Of a DNA stretch of 64,000 nt, positions 62,726 through 64,000 are shown piece after piece. Numbering within the stretch: the stretch's first letter is position 1; every line of letters starts with the position of its first letter. Origin of the DNA: Fundicoccus sp052116145 (GTDB lineage Bacteria > Bacillota > Bacilli > Lactobacillales > Aerococcaceae); contig NZ_JBQKLQ010000007.1 of assembly GCF_052116145.1 (NCBI RefSeq), positions 62,001 to 126,000 of the forward strand, in the 5' to 3' direction. The notes under the pieces were generated by a model, which saw only the letters and a list, made by a program, of their open reading frames with translations, did no database searches and was not told the origin of the DNA. The position numbers were made by a program, and so were the translations under genes.

Positions 62726-63749
62726 CCATAAACTCAAACGTCTAAACGCTAAACAACGCGCCTATTTGTTAATCACTTTAGCGGATATGCTTGAGGAAGG
62801 TTTTTCAATCAACCAAAGTTTGGTCTTCATGAAATTGTTAATGAAACCTCAAGCAGGCCAGATTGAGTCTATCATTATCCAGCTTCAGCAAGGCCAATCC
62901 TTCGAGAGGAGTATTCAAGAACTTGGTTATTCAGTCTCTACTGTTGCTCAATTATTCTACGCACAAAGGCAAGGGCGTTTCATAGAAGCCCTACGGGCCA
63001 CAGCCATGCAGATGCAACAAGTACAGAATTACCAACAAAAGATTATCAAAGTCATCACATATCCCCTAATAATGGGTAGTTTTTTAATCGCCATGATGTT
63101 TGGCATGCGAATTTTATTGCTTCCTCACATCATGAGTTTTATCTCCCAAGAAACGTATGATAGCAATGTTCTAGTGCGTTTATTGGTAATGTTCTTTAAT
63201 TATCTGCCACAGATTAGTTTGTTTTTACTTTCTAGTAATTTGATTATATATTTATGTATCGATTTCTATTTACTGCGTTTAGATTACTTAGATCGTTACC
63301 GATTACTACTCCGTTTTCCCTTTTTAAGTTACTGGGTAAGAAGTTACTGTTCCTATAAATTATCTAAAGAACTCGGATATTTTTTTGAAGGCGGTTATTC
63401 CTTATTACAAACAGTTGAAGTCTTAACTTTATATCCAATTGACCCTTTTCTTACAGAAATTGCTGAACGATTAAAATATGGTTTAGTACAAGGGGAGCCA
63501 TTAGTTGAGATTATCAAAGACATGAATCTCTTTTCTATAGAATTGCCAATGGTTATTTATCAAGGAGAACTGACCAGTCAAACTGCTCAAAAATGTAAAG
63601 TTTATTCTGATAAACTCTTTCACGATTTAATGGAAGATGTTGCAAAGAAAATAGGTTACATCCAACCGTTCCTGTTTCTCGTCATTGCGATACTTATTCT
63701 AGGCATGTACTTAACGATTATGCTCCCTATGTTAACAATGGAATTTTAA
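62679..63749 (+). CDS. comGB: Competence pilus membrane platform protein ComGB
   Basis: A 356-residue GspF/PilC-type membrane protein of the transformation pilus. It contains two T2SSF repeats, each starting like LADMLEEGFSINQSL and LSKELGYFFEGGYSLLQTV, and three membrane helices (near 127-150, 165-190 and 330-352). The GTG at 62679 is preceded by AAAGGCG and overlaps the comGA end by 47 bases, which is usual for the comG operon. Confidence 0.92.
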   Translation: MATSTKKPILSSKLFNHKLKRLNAKQRAYLLITLADMLEEGFSINQSLVFMKLLMKPQAGQIESIIIQLQQGQSFERSIQELGYSVSTVAQLFYAQRQGRFIEALRATAMQMQQVQNYQQKIIKVITYPLIMGSFLIAMMFGMRILLLPHIMSFISQETYDSNVLVRLLVMFFNYLPQISLFLLSSNLIIYLCIDFYLLRLDYLDRYRLLLRFPFLSYWVRSYCSYKLSKELGYFFEGGYSLLQTVEVLTLYPIDPFLTEIAERLKYGLVQGEPLVEIIKDMNLFSIELPMVIYQGELTSQTAQKCKVYSDKLFHDLMEDVAKKIGYIQPFLFLVIAILILGMYLTIMLPMLTMEF

Positions 63750-63762
63750 TACGGAGGTTCTT

Positions 63763-64000
63763 ATGAAGAAAAATAATGTTCCAAAAAGAAAAAAAGGTTT
63801 TACATTAATTGAAATGCTGATTGTGTTAGTCGTGGTAGCATTATTAATGGCGATCATCATACCTAATGTCGCGGGCCAAAGAACAAGGATTGACAAACAA
63901 GCTACCCAAAACATCGCAGAGATCCTTGAAACTCAAGCCAACACTTACCTACTTGTTGAAGATGATGCAGAGGTCACTTTAGGTGAATTAATCAGTGAAG
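63763..64000 (+). CDS. comGC: Major competence pilin ComGC, 3' end outside the window
   Basis: The ATG at 63763, after GGAGG, opens MKKNNVPKRKKGFTLIEMLI and continues for 79 codons to the window edge. GFTLIE is the type IV pilin prepilin-peptidase site, with the positively charged leader before it and a hydrophobic helix (about 20-36) after it. It is the major pilin subunit of the transformation pilus. It starts 13 bases after comGB. Confidence 0.93.
   Translation, partial: MKKNNVPKRKKGFTLIEMLIVLVVVALLMAIIIPNVAGQRTRIDKQATQNIAEILETQANTYLLVEDDAEVTLGELISE

Noticed and set aside
1..64000. CRISPR arrays, prophage genes, rRNA operons or intact insertion sequences
   Set aside because: None seen; the only repeated units are the lipoyl domains in pdhC, the short fabT repeat and ordinary hairpins.

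Overview
The window reads as chromosome of a low-GC Gram-positive bacterium of the order Lactobacillales. The pointers are a streptococcal-type fatty acid cluster (fabT-fabH-acpP-fabK-fabD-fabG-fabF-accB-fabZ-accC-accD-accA), RNase J with RNA polymerase epsilon, an Opp peptide importer, a four-gene pyruvate dehydrogenase operon and a comG competence operon. I would guess Aerococcaceae or Carnobacteriaceae, but the sequence does not settle the genus. Almost every gene is on the minus strand. I see no rRNA, prophage, CRISPR array or intact insertion sequence. There is one tRNA gene.

Layout. 1-6142: a drug/metabolite exporter cut by the window edge, typA with an inositol-phosphatase and a UPF0223 gene, a cupin, and a MATE exporter. 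6257-18129: a nine-gene purine operon purF-M-N-H-D-E-K-C-L behind a leader with PurBox-like sites. 18145-18842: a 700-base gap with PurBoxes, a run of hairpins that may be a relic or RNA element, and the lpd terminator. 18843-24099: pdhA-B-C-D. 24453-30365: oppA-B-C-D-F. 30509-40188: the fatty acid operon with a FabT-type operator. 40425-44165: gdhA, efp, tRNA-Arg(UCU) and a NagZ-like glycosidase. 44265-53893: a ten-gene housekeeping operon folD-xseA-xseB-ispA-tlyA-recN-GDPD-miaA-hflX-def. 54066-58184: a large secreted DUF1002 protein, nusB, an Asp23 protein and an aminopeptidase. 58314-61439: a KdgT-type permease, rnjA and rpoY. 61672-64000: comGA (frameshifted), comGB and the start of comGC.

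The most striking result concerns the purine operon. PurF lacks the N-terminal cysteine nucleophile of its glutaminase domain (Gly in its place) and also the glutamine-binding Asp. The glutaminase domain of PurL has lost the catalytic Cys (Gly) and His (Asn) and most motifs around them. The synthase halves of both proteins look intact. The two glutamine-using steps of IMP synthesis therefore appear to have lost glutaminase activity together, which predicts that purine synthesis here runs on free ammonia. The nearby hexameric-type glutamate dehydrogenase, an ammonia-assimilating enzyme, fits that idea but does not prove it.

Other points: comGA carries a one-base insertion that breaks its reading frame; OppA has a signal peptide but no lipobox cysteine; the DUF1002 protein is about twice the usual length, with an Asn-rich segment and an acidic tail; and several promoters have inverted repeats placed like operators.
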